Source of the DNA: an uncultured Garciella sp.
Lineage (GTDB): Bacteria > Bacillota > Clostridia > Eubacteriales > Garciellaceae
Length of the DNA stretch: 7,372 bases
NCBI GenBank assembly: GCA_900555725.1
Contig: USMD01000092.1
Span: forward strand, 1 to 7,372
Direction: 5' to 3'
Part shown: positions 1-6,951 of the stretch, piece by piece
How positions within the stretch are numbered: position 1 is the first letter of the stretch
Layout: each line of letters begins with the position of its first letter
The notes under the pieces: model-generated
The model's input: the letters and a program-made list of their open reading frames with translations, nothing else
The model's database searches: none
What the model was told of the DNA's origin: nothing
Made by a program: the position numbers and the translations under genes

Positions 1-45
1 GATTTCTGCCTGTCTCGTGGGCTCGGAGATGTGTATAAGAGACAG
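1..45. other. Nextera transposase adapter with i7 index (artefact)
   Basis: Not genomic. Bases 12-45 are the Illumina Nextera Read 2 transposase adapter, ending in the 19-bp Tn5 mosaic end (27-45, AGATGTGTATAAGAGACAG). Bases 4-11 (TTCTGCCT) read as an i7 index, the one I recall as N703, and bases 1-3 (GAT) are the last bases of the P7 primer. Genuine sequence starts at 46. The adapter was left on the reads and assembled into the contig, and it cuts the ABC ATPase gene. Confidence 0.98.
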
Positions 46-269
46 ACCTTATTGATATCTGTATGGGGTTTTGTGATATCTTCCCCCTCTATAATAATTT
101 CTCCCTGAGTGGGTTGTTCTAAGAGATTTACACATCGAAGAAAGGTACTTTTTCCTGAACCACTAGGTCCAACGACAACTACCACTTCTCCTTGTTTGAT
201 CTCTTGATTAATACCTTTTAATACCTGTAATTCTCCAAAACTTTTATGGAGATCTTTAACGGTAATCAC
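46..269 (-). CDS. Polar amino acid ABC transporter ATP-binding protein, C-terminal part missing
   Basis: This is the N-terminal 74 codons of an ATPase that powers a polar amino acid importer from the cytoplasmic side. The protein begins MITVKDLHKSFGELQVLKGI. It has an aromatic A-loop residue (F11) and a perfect Walker A motif GPSGSGKST at residues 34-42, followed by FLRCVNLLE, typical of the GlnQ/HisP/ArtM family (about 240 residues when complete). The Q-loop, ABC signature and Walker B would lie beyond the cut, which is caused by adapter sequence and is not a natural truncation. The start is GTG at 269, chosen because a GGAGG lies 10 bases upstream. It overlaps the 3' end of the permease gene by 14 bases, which suggests translational coupling. 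It is the third gene of the importer operon. Confidence 0.93.
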
Positions 270-915
270 TATGTTTTAACCTCCTTTCTACCCAATTCAT
301 CACACTGGATAATCCCTGAACCATGATAATATAAATAACTGCGATAATAATATAGGGTTCAAAGGTACTATAGGTAGCAGCTTTAATAATATCCGCCTGG
401 CGCACCAAATCAGCAGTTCCAATAATGGACACTACAGAAGTTTCTTTTAACAATGCTATAAATTCATTTCCTAAGGCCGGTAAAATATTCTTTATTGCCT
501 GGGGAATAATAATATATCTCATAACTATTCCCTGGGGCATTCCTAAGGATCGTCCTGCCTCCATCTGTCCATAGTCCACCGCTTGAATCCCTGAACGAAT
601 AATTTCAGCCACATAGGCACTACTATTGAGTCCAAAGGTAGCTACTGCTGCTATATAAGGTGGAATATTAAATCCAAAAAGAGGATAAGTAGCATAATAA
701 ACAACATATAATTGTACCAAAACTGGTGTTCCCCTTATAATTTGTATATAAGCTGTTGCTAAAGCCGACAAAATTTTATTACTGGATAATTTTAAAAGGG
801 CCAATACTAATCCTAAAATAGCACCAATAATAACCGCCACAAAGGATATTTGTACTGTAATTTTTATTCCTTCCCAAAACAAAGGTATATATTTTGCCAT
901 TAAAGCAAAATCCAT
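256..915 (-). CDS. Polar amino acid ABC transporter permease (HisM/GlnP family)
   Basis: Integral membrane subunit forming the translocation path of an amino acid importer, probably as a homodimer because only one permease gene is present. From the chosen start it has 219 residues, normal for the family. Hydrophobic segments lie near residues 14-41, 50-76, 84-104, 145-168 and 186-205. The family signature YIQIIRGTPVLVQLY is at 56-70, and the EAA loop that docks onto the ATPase is at 119-140 (EAGRSLG...IIIPQA). An ATG at 924 is in frame, but its AAAGGA box abuts the start codon with no spacing. The ATG at 915 sits 9 bases from the same box and gives MDFALMAKYI, so 915 is preferred. It lies 45 bases after the binding protein gene and overlaps the ATPase gene. 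Confidence 0.95.
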   Translation of the reverse strand: MDFALMAKYIPLFWEGIKITVQISFVAVIIGAILGLVLALLKLSSNKILSALATAYIQIIRGTPVLVQLYVVYYATYPLFGFNIPPYIAAVATFGLNSSAYVAEIIRSGIQAVDYGQMEAGRSLGMPQGIVMRYIIIPQAIKNILPALGNEFIALLKETSVVSIIGTADLVRQADIIKAATYSTFEPYIIIAVIYIIMVQGLSSVMNWVERRLKHSDYR

Positions 916-960
916 CTCGTTCATTCCTTTCTATACAATAAACCAATTAATATCTTCCAT

Positions 961-1788
961 TTATTGCAATGTATTTGCTAAACCATATTTTTTAACCAAT
1001 TCATCATACTTTCCGGAATCTATTATCTTTTGCAATGCTGTATTTATATCCCTTAATAAATTTTCTTCTTTCTTAGACATTACAATACCAAAGGGCTGTG
1101 CATCTACCTTTAATTCTTCTGGAACAACAACCTTTAAATCTTGATTTCGTTTTGCAAATGTCGAAGCTATAGAATCTTCTAATACTACTGCATCAATTCT
1201 ACCATTATTTAAATCTAATATTGCATCATTGACTAAATCATATTTTTTTACATTTACATCTTTGAACTTTGAAATAACTTGATCACTAGTAGATCCTATT
1301 TGGGAGCCTACTGTTTTGCCCTTTAATTGATCCATATTTGTAATCTCTTGAGTATCTTTTTTGATTAATAATGTTTGAGACGCATAATAATAGGGATCAG
1401 AAAAGTTAACTTTTTTTTCTCTATCAGGGGTAGGATTTATCCCTGAAATTGCTACATCTACTTTTCCAGTTTGTACTGCTGCAACAATTCCATCAAAAGT
1501 CATATTTTCAATCTGAACGTCCCTACCTAACTCCTTACCAATTTCTTGAATGAGTTCAGCATCAAATCCTATAATCTTATCCTTTCCATCAACAATTTCA
1601 ATATATTCAAATGGTGGAAAATCCGCACTAGTAGCCACTTTAAGTACTTCATTAGAAGATTGTACACCTTCTGTTTGATCCCTTGCTGGAGCTTCTTCCT
1701 TTGGAGTCCCTCCTCCGCCACTACAACCAACTAATGCAATCATAAGTCCAATCATAAATAATAACAATAGCCCTTTTTTTATTTTCAT
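961..1788 (-). CDS. Amino acid ABC transporter substrate-binding lipoprotein, probably arginine or related
   Basis: Extracytoplasmic solute-binding protein of the SBP_bac_3 family, 275 residues, tethered to the outer face of the membrane. A charged N-terminus (MKIKKG) and hydrophobic stretch lead to a lipobox LVGC at 19-22, with C22 the lipidated residue. A glycine- and charge-rich linker runs to about residue 47. The family signature GFDAELIQEIGKELG is at 74-88. By comparison with HisJ/GlnH-type proteins, R123 (in TPDREKKVNFSDPYY) should bind the ligand carboxylate, T167/S168-region residues in GSTSD also contact it, and D205 (in VVLED) should bind the amino group. The start is supported by AGGAGG 7 bases upstream. 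It is the first gene of the importer operon. Arginine specificity is inferred from the ARG box in the promoter, not from the protein itself. Confidence 0.95.
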   Translation of the reverse strand: MKIKKGLLLLFMIGLMIALVGCSGGGGTPKEEAPARDQTEGVQSSNEVLKVATSADFPPFEYIEIVDGKDKIIGFDAELIQEIGKELGRDVQIENMTFDGIVAAVQTGKVDVAISGINPTPDREKKVNFSDPYYYASQTLLIKKDTQEITNMDQLKGKTVGSQIGSTSDQVISKFKDVNVKKYDLVNDAILDLNNGRIDAVVLEDSIASTFAKRNQDLKVVVPEELKVDAQPFGIVMSKKEENLLRDINTALQKIIDSGKYDELVKKYGLANTLQ

Positions 1789-1822
1789 TAGAATTCCTCC
1801 TCCTATCTTTTCACTAATAATA

Positions 1823-1851
1823 ATTATACGATACTACGAATAATTATTCAA
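1823..1851 (-). promoter_or_regulatory. Sigma-A promoter of the amino acid importer operon
   Basis: On the minus strand there is a -35 hexamer TTGAAT (1846-1851), a 17-base spacer and a perfect -10 hexamer TATAAT (1823-1828). It lies 35 bases upstream of the binding protein start codon. The -35 box begins only 7 bases after the stop codon of the upstream 415-residue gene, with no terminator between, so some read-through from that gene is possible. Confidence 0.85.
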
Positions 1852-1852
1852 T
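1835..1852 (-). promoter_or_regulatory. ARG box: probable ArgR/AhrC operator
   Basis: The minus-strand 18-mer ATTGAATAATTATTCGTA matches the classical ARG box consensus wnTGAATwwwwATTCAnw at 17 of 18 positions; the only mismatch is G for the final core A. Its centre is a perfect 12-bp palindrome (1838-1849). It covers the -35 hexamer, so bound repressor should block RNA polymerase. A much weaker second match (10 of 14 core positions, 1817-1830) is centred 20 bp downstream over the -10 box, the usual spacing for tandem ARG boxes. Confidence 0.75.
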
Positions 1853-1858
1853 AACTTT

Positions 1859-3106
1859 TTACGGTACAAGGGCATAATCAGTAGCTTCTCTTATATTTTT
1901 AATTTTCCAAGGGCCCTGCTCACTATTCTTTCTATTTTCTAACTCTATTTCATAAATTTTTACTTTTTTATATTTAGAATGTGCTTTCGTATCATAGTAA
2001 AAAGCCATATAGATATTTTCCCCTTCTCCATAACCTCCTAAAAAATAGTAAGAGGGGGGAGAGATAGAGATCCATTCTTTTTGTACTCTGCTAATCATAG
2101 TTTCTAACCCTTGATCTGTTTGTTGTTCTTTGGTTAAATATCCCTTGGCCTCTTCTAATAAATCCAGTTGATAGGCTTCAAAAAATGCCTTTATAGTATT
2201 TTGAGGAGTAGAAGGCCATTTTGCCTTTCCCTGCCACCAATTTATAGTTTCGTCTTCCTTCTTATACTCTCCATCCTTCCATTGATAAAAAGTTTTACTA
2301 TAATGATCTACTGTATCATACAGTCTTTTTCCCACTGATATTCTTCCATCAGAAAAAATTTCAATATCATCTCCATGCTCCCAAAATATTCTCTTAATTT
2401 GTTCTTGGTCAAATTGAAAGATTTCTATATACTGGTGGGATTGACCGAAATCCCCTTGAATCACAATTTCCTTTTTCCCATCTTGATTTATATCTTGAAT
2501 TTTTTGAGTAAACTTTCCCTCCTGATAATCTTTTAATAGAACCTTTGAAGAGTCATCAATTTTCATAAAATAAAAATCCCCTTGTTTTATGAATTGTAGT
2601 CTTTCTAAATGATTGTCTTGATCCAAATCTGTTCTTTCTTCCTCTATAATTTTCTCTCCTTTCGCTTTCTCTACTTTTGCAGGAATATAAGGATCCACAA
2701 GGATTTCATATACTTGATTAGGCCATTCAAAAATAGTAAGATCGTTCCAAAAATCTTGATTTTCTTCCACAGATAATCTTCCATTTTTAAAGGTAAGGGT
2801 CTTTTCTACCGGCATTTTATCTCCTATAGGTTCTATTTTTATACTTATACTTTGGTTTGCTTTTGTCTTATAGATACAAGGATTTTTCTTATCAACATTT
2901 TCCTGCTCAATCTCTTCTCCATTGATATAGATTTTAGATGGATCACTTGGAGATAAAATCAATATTACTTCTTCCCTTAAGGCGTGAAAAACAGCAGTTT
3001 CCTCCCAGGATCTTGTGAATAAAATGATGATACTTAATAATAAAATTAAGAAAACAAGGATTGCTTTGATAATACTTCTTTTAGAATATACTTTAAAGAA
3101 AATCAT
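1859..3106 (-). CDS. Membrane-anchored protein of unknown function with DxDxDG repeats
   Basis: I do not recognise this 415-residue protein. A basic N-terminus and one hydrophobic helix at about 12-30 suggest a signal anchor with the rest outside the cell. Residues 55-92 (SKIYINGEEIE...ISIKIEPIG) resemble a small beta domain. Two calcium-binding-like motifs of the VCBS/FG-GAP kind follow: DLDQDNHLERLQFI at 160-173 and DINQDGKKEIVIQGD at 205-219, spaced 45 residues apart like propeller blades. The C-terminal part from about 300 (PQNTIKAFFEAYQLDLLEEAKGYL) to 407 could be an NTF2-like fold; that is a guess from the opening helix pattern. The start ATG has a modest AAGGGTG box upstream. It lies immediately upstream of the importer operon on the same strand and diverges from the hemerythrin gene, but neither neighbour reveals its job. 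Confidence 0.85.
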   Translation of the reverse strand: MIFFKVYSKRSIIKAILVFLILLLSIIILFTRSWEETAVFHALREEVILILSPSDPSKIYINGEEIEQENVDKKNPCIYKTKANQSISIKIEPIGDKMPVEKTLTFKNGRLSVEENQDFWNDLTIFEWPNQVYEILVDPYIPAKVEKAKGEKIIEEERTDLDQDNHLERLQFIKQGDFYFMKIDDSSKVLLKDYQEGKFTQKIQDINQDGKKEIVIQGDFGQSHQYIEIFQFDQEQIKRIFWEHGDDIEIFSDGRISVGKRLYDTVDHYSKTFYQWKDGEYKKEDETINWWQGKAKWPSTPQNTIKAFFEAYQLDLLEEAKGYLTKEQQTDQGLETMISRVQKEWISISPPSYYFLGGYGEGENIYMAFYYDTKAHSKYKKVKIYEIELENRKNSEQGPWKIKNIREATDYALVP

Positions 3107-3254
3107 TTTCTGTCACCCTTTTTCATTTTATTAGTACAATCTATGGGATAAAATCAAAAAAAATGTCATGATTATTGATAACTTCCTAAAAATTTGATTA
3201 CTTCCTATGCAAATGGATAAAAATATGGATAGCAAAAGTAAAGGAGTGAATTTC
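3107..3254. promoter_or_regulatory. Divergent intergenic region with 14-bp direct repeat
   Basis: This region separates the unknown membrane protein (minus) from the hemerythrin gene (plus, TTG start). It holds a direct repeat TTGATAACTTCCTA (3175-3188) and TTGATTACTTCCTA (3194-3207), 13 of 14 bases identical with a 19-bp period, near two turns of DNA. The second copy contains a possible plus-strand -35 (TTGATT, 3194-3199) with a poor -10 (TAAAAA, 3218-3223). On the minus strand a TAAAAT box lies around 3125-3130 without a good -35. Neither promoter is convincing; the repeat may be an operator. Confidence 0.4.
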
Positions 3255-3809
3255 TTGAAAAGTATTGATATATTAATGAAAGAACACAGTAATATACAAA
3301 AGATGTTGGAGGTAATTCGAAGAGCTTGTTTTCAAATTGTAGGGGGTGGTGAGATAAATCATCAAGATTTTTTAAATATAGTAGATTTTATTCGAAATTA
3401 TGCTGATAAATATCATCATAAGAAGGAAGAAGACATGCTCTTTGTGGATATGGGAAATGACTTAGGAGAACCTATTAAAAATGGGCCTATCCAAGGAATG
3501 TTGGTAGAACATGATATGGGAAGAAGATTTGTAAGGCTTTTAGAGGAAGCAGTAAAAGAACATCAGCAAGGAAAGGAAGAAGCAAAGTTAGATATCATAG
3601 CTAACGCCATTGGGTATCAAACTCTACTCGCTGATCATATTGAAAAAGAAAATACCGTTCTCTATCAGATGGCGATTCGCAACCTAAAAGACCAGACTAA
3701 GGATAAGTTAGATAGGGAATTTCAAGATTATGAACAGAAAAAGGAGCATCAAGAAAGCAGGGAAAAATATATTGCTTTTGTAGAAAAAATGCAAGAAAAA
3801 TATTTATAA
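3255..3809 (+). CDS. Hemerythrin-like (HHE) cation-binding protein
   Basis: A cytoplasmic four-helix-bundle protein predicted to hold a di-iron centre. Related clostridial proteins are thought to act in oxygen or nitric oxide sensing and defence, but no substrate can be read from sequence. With the TTG start the protein is 184 residues. Likely iron ligands in this numbering are H11 (KEHSN), H54/H55 with E58/E59 (KYHHKKEED), H86 (VEHD), H128 and E132 (DHIEKEN), the normal HHE pattern. The frame stays open up to ATG at 3207, but AGGAG at 3242-3246 sits 8 bases before the TTG at 3255, and family members usually begin close to the xSIDILMxEH segment. I therefore prefer 3255. The C-terminal 35 residues are highly charged and helical. 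It is monocistronic and converges on valS. Confidence 0.9.
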   Translation: MKSIDILMKEHSNIQKMLEVIRRACFQIVGGGEINHQDFLNIVDFIRNYADKYHHKKEEDMLFVDMGNDLGEPIKNGPIQGMLVEHDMGRRFVRLLEEAVKEHQQGKEEAKLDIIANAIGYQTLLADHIEKENTVLYQMAIRNLKDQTKDKLDREFQDYEQKKEHQESREKYIAFVEKMQEKYL

Positions 3810-3830
3810 ATGGAGGATTTATTTAAAAAT

Positions 3831-3885
3831 CGCCATAGATGTTTCACAAAGTAACCCAGTGAACAAATCTATGGCGGCATTTTTA
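3831..3885. terminator. Bidirectional intrinsic terminator between hemerythrin gene and valS
   Basis: A perfect 10-bp stem CGCCATAGAT (3831-3840) pairs with ATCTATGGCG (3867-3876). An inner stem TTCAC/GTGAA closes the loop. It is followed on the plus strand by a T-run (3880-3884) and preceded by AAAAAT, which gives a U-run on the minus strand. It lies 21 bases after the hemerythrin stop codon and can also end valS transcription from the other side. Confidence 0.85.
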
Positions 3886-4097
3886 TTGATAATGAATAGA
3901 ATCGTTTTACAGAAGACTTTTGTTGTGGTAGTTGATTTAAAGGATAGATGTCTTCACTGCGCTACTTAAACAAAGGCCCTCCTTTTTTACAATAACAAAA
4001 TCTAGATAAAAAGGGGGCACTAAGTCGTCTAACGTGAAATATCTATCCCTCGAAGTATAAACTTATCCCATAATACTTAACTAGCACAATAGATTAC
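3886..4097. repeat. Non-coding gap with a ~107-bp imperfect palindrome (3942-4048)
   Basis: No credible gene is seen here. The outer arms GGATAGATGTCTTCAC (3942-3957) and GTGAAATATCTATCC (4034-4048) are inverted copies with one gap. The inner arms GCCCTCCTTTTT (3976-3987) and AAAAAGGGGGC (4008-4018) also pair with one bulge, and the segments between them share ACTTA/TAAGT, so nearly the whole stretch folds on itself. It could serve as a valS terminator or be a small palindromic repeat element. Its outer stem resembles the stem of the neighbouring terminator. Confidence 0.6.
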
Positions 4098-6749
4098 CTA
4101 TTTTTCATAAAAGGAAAGTCTCTCTAGTACCTTCTCCATCATCTCTTGATATTTTTTCTGTTTTTCCCGTTCTTTTTCTACTACTGCAGCTGGTGCTTTA
4201 GAGATAAATCCCTTATTGGATAATTTCCCATTTACCCTCTTTAATTCTTTCTCTAAATTTTCCTTTTCCTTCTGAAGACGCTCGATTTCCTTTTCCCGAT
4301 CAATTAAATCCTCTAAAGGAATAAAAATCTCTACCTGGTCTACCACGGCAGAAACAACATTTTCAGGAATACCTTCCTTCTCAGTTTTTACAACTACTTT
4401 TGAAGCAGAGGCAAGTTTCTCAAAGTATATTTTAGACTTATTTAAAATCTGAGCAACCTCTAGATTTGCTGCAACCAATATTACCTTTGCCTTTCTAGAA
4501 GGTACCACATTCATCTCTGCTCGGGCGTTTCGAATGCTTCGAATGGTAGACATAATGATTTCCATTTCTTCTTCTTCTTCTGTATAAACCAACTCTTTTT
4601 GAAACTCCGGCCATGAAGAAGTCATAACACTTTCTTCCTCCCCTGGAAGGTGAGTAAAGATTTCTTCGGTAACAAAGGGCATAAAGGGATGTAAAAGCTT
4701 CATGGTATTTTTCAGTACCATTACTAGAGTATATTGGGCAGCTATTTTGCTGCTTTCCTCTTCCCCATATAATCTTGGTTTTACCAATTCAATATACCAG
4801 TCACAATACTCATTCCAGATAAAATCATAAAGTTTTGCTGCTGCAATTCCTAGTTCATATTTTTCTAGGTTTTCTGTGACTTCCAGGGCTACAGTATTAC
4901 ATCTACTGATAATCCATTTATCGGCAGATGATAGATTATCCTTAGCTTTCTCTTCTTTTTGTAAGATATCCTCCCCTATATTCATTAGTACAAAGCGAGC
5001 TGCATTCCAAATTTTGTTGGCAAAGTTTCTATTAGCCTCTACCTTTTCCATATGCCAACGGGTATCATTTCCTGGAGAATTACCGGTTACTAAGGTAAAT
5101 CTAAGGGCATCGGCACCAAAGTCTTTAATGATCTCCAATGGATCTACCCCATTCCCTAGGGATTTACTCATTTTTCTTCCTTGAGCATCCCTTACAATTC
5201 CATGAATATATACATCCTGAAAGGGAGGCTCTCCCATTTGCTCAATTCCAGAAAAGATCATTCTAGCAACCCAGAAGAAAATAATATCATAACCGGTTAC
5301 CAATACATCATTGGGATAATGTTTTCTTAGATCTTCGGTATTCTCTGGCCAACCTAGGGTAGAAAATGGCCATAGGGCAGAGCTAAACCAAGTATCTAAC
5401 ACATCCTCATCTTGTTTAAAGGTAGTAGAACCACACTTACACTCTTTAGGTTCTTCCTTAGCGACAATCACTTCTCCACATTCTTGACAATAATAAGCAG
5501 GAATACGATGCCCCCACCATAATTGTCTAGAGATACACCAATCTTTAATATTTTCCATCCAGTTAAAATAGATTTTGTCAAAACGCTCAGGAATAAATTT
5601 AGTATTTCCTTTTCTTACTGCTTCAATGGCTGGCTTTGCCAGAGGCTCCATTTTTACAAACCATTGTTCAGAAGTAATAGGTTCTACAGTAGTAGCACAC
5701 CGATAGCACGCTCCAACATTGTAAATATGATCTTGGATTTTTTCTAAAAGTCCTAGGTTTTTAAAATCCTCTACGATTTGCTTTCTAGCTTCATAACGAT
5801 TTAGGCCTACATATTTTCCTGCCTTCTCATTCATAGTAGAATCCCCATTCATTATCCTGATTTGGGGTAGATGATGTCTTAAACCTACTTCAAAATCATT
5901 AGGATCATGGGCAGGGGTAATTTTTACAACTCCAGTACCAAATTCCCTATCTACATATTCATCTGCAACAATAGGGATTTCTCTATTGATAATAGGAAGT
6001 ACTACCTTCTTACCAATTAAATGTTGATATCTTTCATCCTCAGGGTGAACAGCAACGGCACTATCCCCAGGGATGGTTTCAGGTCTTGTGGTAGCAATGA
6101 CAATGGTTTCATTACTATCCTTAATAGGATATCTAAAATACCACAAATATCCATGTTGTTCTTCATACTCTACTTCTGCATCAGAAAGGGCTGTTTTACA
6201 ATCAGAACACCAATTGATAATACGATTTCCACGATAGATAAGCCCTCTCTCATATAGTTTTACAAAAACCTCCTTTACCGCTTCACTACAACCCTCATCC
6301 ATGGTAAAGCGTTCCCTAGACCAATCACAAGAGGTCCCTAATTTTCTAAATTGGTTGGTGATCCTATTACGATAAGTATCTGCCCAATCCCATGCTCTCT
6401 CTAAAAAGCCGTCCCTTCCAACATCCTTTTTGGTGAGTCCTTCCCTTTTCATCGCATCTACTACCTTTACTTCGGTAGCAATACTAGCATGATCGGTCCC
6501 TGGAATCCAAAGAGCTTGATATCCCTGCATTCTCTTCCAACGGACTAGGATATCTTGAAGGGTACCGTCAAAAGCATGTCCAATATGAAGTTGCCCTGTT
6601 ATATTTGGTGGGGGCATTACAATCGTAAAGGGCTTACCTTCAGGATTTACTTCAGGCTTAAAATACCCCTTTTCTTCCCACTTACTATATAATTTATTTT
6701 CTACTTCGGTGGGATGATAGATTTTAGCAATATTTTTCCCTTCTTCCAT
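4098..6749 (-). CDS. valS: Valine--tRNA ligase
   Basis: Class I aminoacyl-tRNA synthetase that activates valine with ATP, loads it on tRNA-Val in the cytoplasm and edits mischarged threonine. At 883 residues it is full length for bacteria. The HIGH motif is at 55-58 within PPPNITGQLHIGHAF, and KMSKS is at 526-530 (GRKMSKSLGN). The CP1 editing domain runs roughly 190-340, with TTRPET at 220-225 and HDPNDFE at 281-287. Cysteine pairs at 181/184, 348/351, 421/424 and 437/439 suggest zinc sites. The conserved DWCISRQLWWGHRIP is at 403-417. The helical anticodon-binding domain spans about 610-760 (NARAEMNVVPS at 741-751), and the C-terminal coiled coil characteristic of ValRS spans about 811-880. 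The start has AGGAGG 7 bases upstream. It follows a small membrane protein gene by 27 bases and shares its T-box leader. Confidence 0.99.
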   Translation of the reverse strand: MEEGKNIAKIYHPTEVENKLYSKWEEKGYFKPEVNPEGKPFTIVMPPPNITGQLHIGHAFDGTLQDILVRWKRMQGYQALWIPGTDHASIATEVKVVDAMKREGLTKKDVGRDGFLERAWDWADTYRNRITNQFRKLGTSCDWSRERFTMDEGCSEAVKEVFVKLYERGLIYRGNRIINWCSDCKTALSDAEVEYEEQHGYLWYFRYPIKDSNETIVIATTRPETIPGDSAVAVHPEDERYQHLIGKKVVLPIINREIPIVADEYVDREFGTGVVKITPAHDPNDFEVGLRHHLPQIRIMNGDSTMNEKAGKYVGLNRYEARKQIVEDFKNLGLLEKIQDHIYNVGACYRCATTVEPITSEQWFVKMEPLAKPAIEAVRKGNTKFIPERFDKIYFNWMENIKDWCISRQLWWGHRIPAYYCQECGEVIVAKEEPKECKCGSTTFKQDEDVLDTWFSSALWPFSTLGWPENTEDLRKHYPNDVLVTGYDIIFFWVARMIFSGIEQMGEPPFQDVYIHGIVRDAQGRKMSKSLGNGVDPLEIIKDFGADALRFTLVTGNSPGNDTRWHMEKVEANRNFANKIWNAARFVLMNIGEDILQKEEKAKDNLSSADKWIISRCNTVALEVTENLEKYELGIAAAKLYDFIWNEYCDWYIELVKPRLYGEEESSKIAAQYTLVMVLKNTMKLLHPFMPFVTEEIFTHLPGEEESVMTSSWPEFQKELVYTEEEEEMEIIMSTIRSIRNARAEMNVVPSRKAKVILVAANLEVAQILNKSKIYFEKLASASKVVVKTEKEGIPENVVSAVVDQVEIFIPLEDLIDREKEIERLQKEKENLEKELKRVNGKLSNKGFISKAPAAVVEKEREKQKKYQEMMEKVLERLSFYEK

Positions 6750-6776
6750 CTTATTTCCTCCTTCTATCTTTCTTCT

Positions 6777-6923
6777 CTAAATCAAATCAAATATAAACAA
6801 AATTCCCACAATGACAACTAAAAATCCAAAAACTTTAATAATCCATTTAATCATCTTAGAAAAAAGTTTGGCTCCAAATACCAGTAATGCACCAATGATT
6901 AATAGAGTTAATCCCAAATCCAT
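6777..6923 (-). CDS. Small two-helix membrane protein of unknown function
   Basis: A 48-codon open frame on the minus strand between the T-box leader and valS. The protein starts MDLGLTLLIIGALLVFGAKL and is almost entirely hydrophobic: helix one at about 4-18, a basic turn (K19, K23, K27, K30) and helix two at about 31-46, ending DLI. The ATG has an AGGAG box with an 8-base spacing, as good as any site in the window. The stop codon is 27 bases before the valS start, and no terminator lies between, so the two should be co-transcribed and share control by uncharged tRNA-Val. I do not recognise the family. The good start site, lack of other non-coding explanation and protein-like composition argue that it is real; conservation in related genomes was not checked. 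Confidence 0.7.
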   Translation of the reverse strand: MDLGLTLLIIGALLVFGAKLFSKMIKWIIKVFGFLVVIVGILFIFDLI

Positions 6924-6951
6924 AATTATCACTCCTAAAAAGAAATTTAAC

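Noticed and set aside
1546..1734. Plus-strand 62-codon frame opposite the binding protein gene
   Set aside because: It is antisense to a well-supported lipoprotein gene, with no start signal and low-complexity composition.
3165..3182. Possible Fur/PerR-like box (TGATTATTGATAAC) upstream of the hemerythrin gene
   Set aside because: Only a partial match to the inverted repeat consensus; in such AT-rich DNA this is expected by chance, and the direct repeat explains the same bases better.
3892..3969. 25-codon plus-strand frame after the hemerythrin terminator (MNRIVLQKTF...)
   Set aside because: No ribosome binding site or promoter, and it sits just behind a strong terminator and runs into the palindrome.
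3976..4018. Strong dedicated valS terminator formed by the inner arms of the palindrome
   Set aside because: On the minus strand the loop is 19 bases and no clear U-run follows the stem, so it was recorded as a palindrome and not as a confirmed terminator.
4876..6257. Plus-strand open frames of 74-102 codons inside the valS region
   Set aside because: They lie antisense to highly conserved valS coding sequence, lack ribosome binding sites and encode no recognisable protein.
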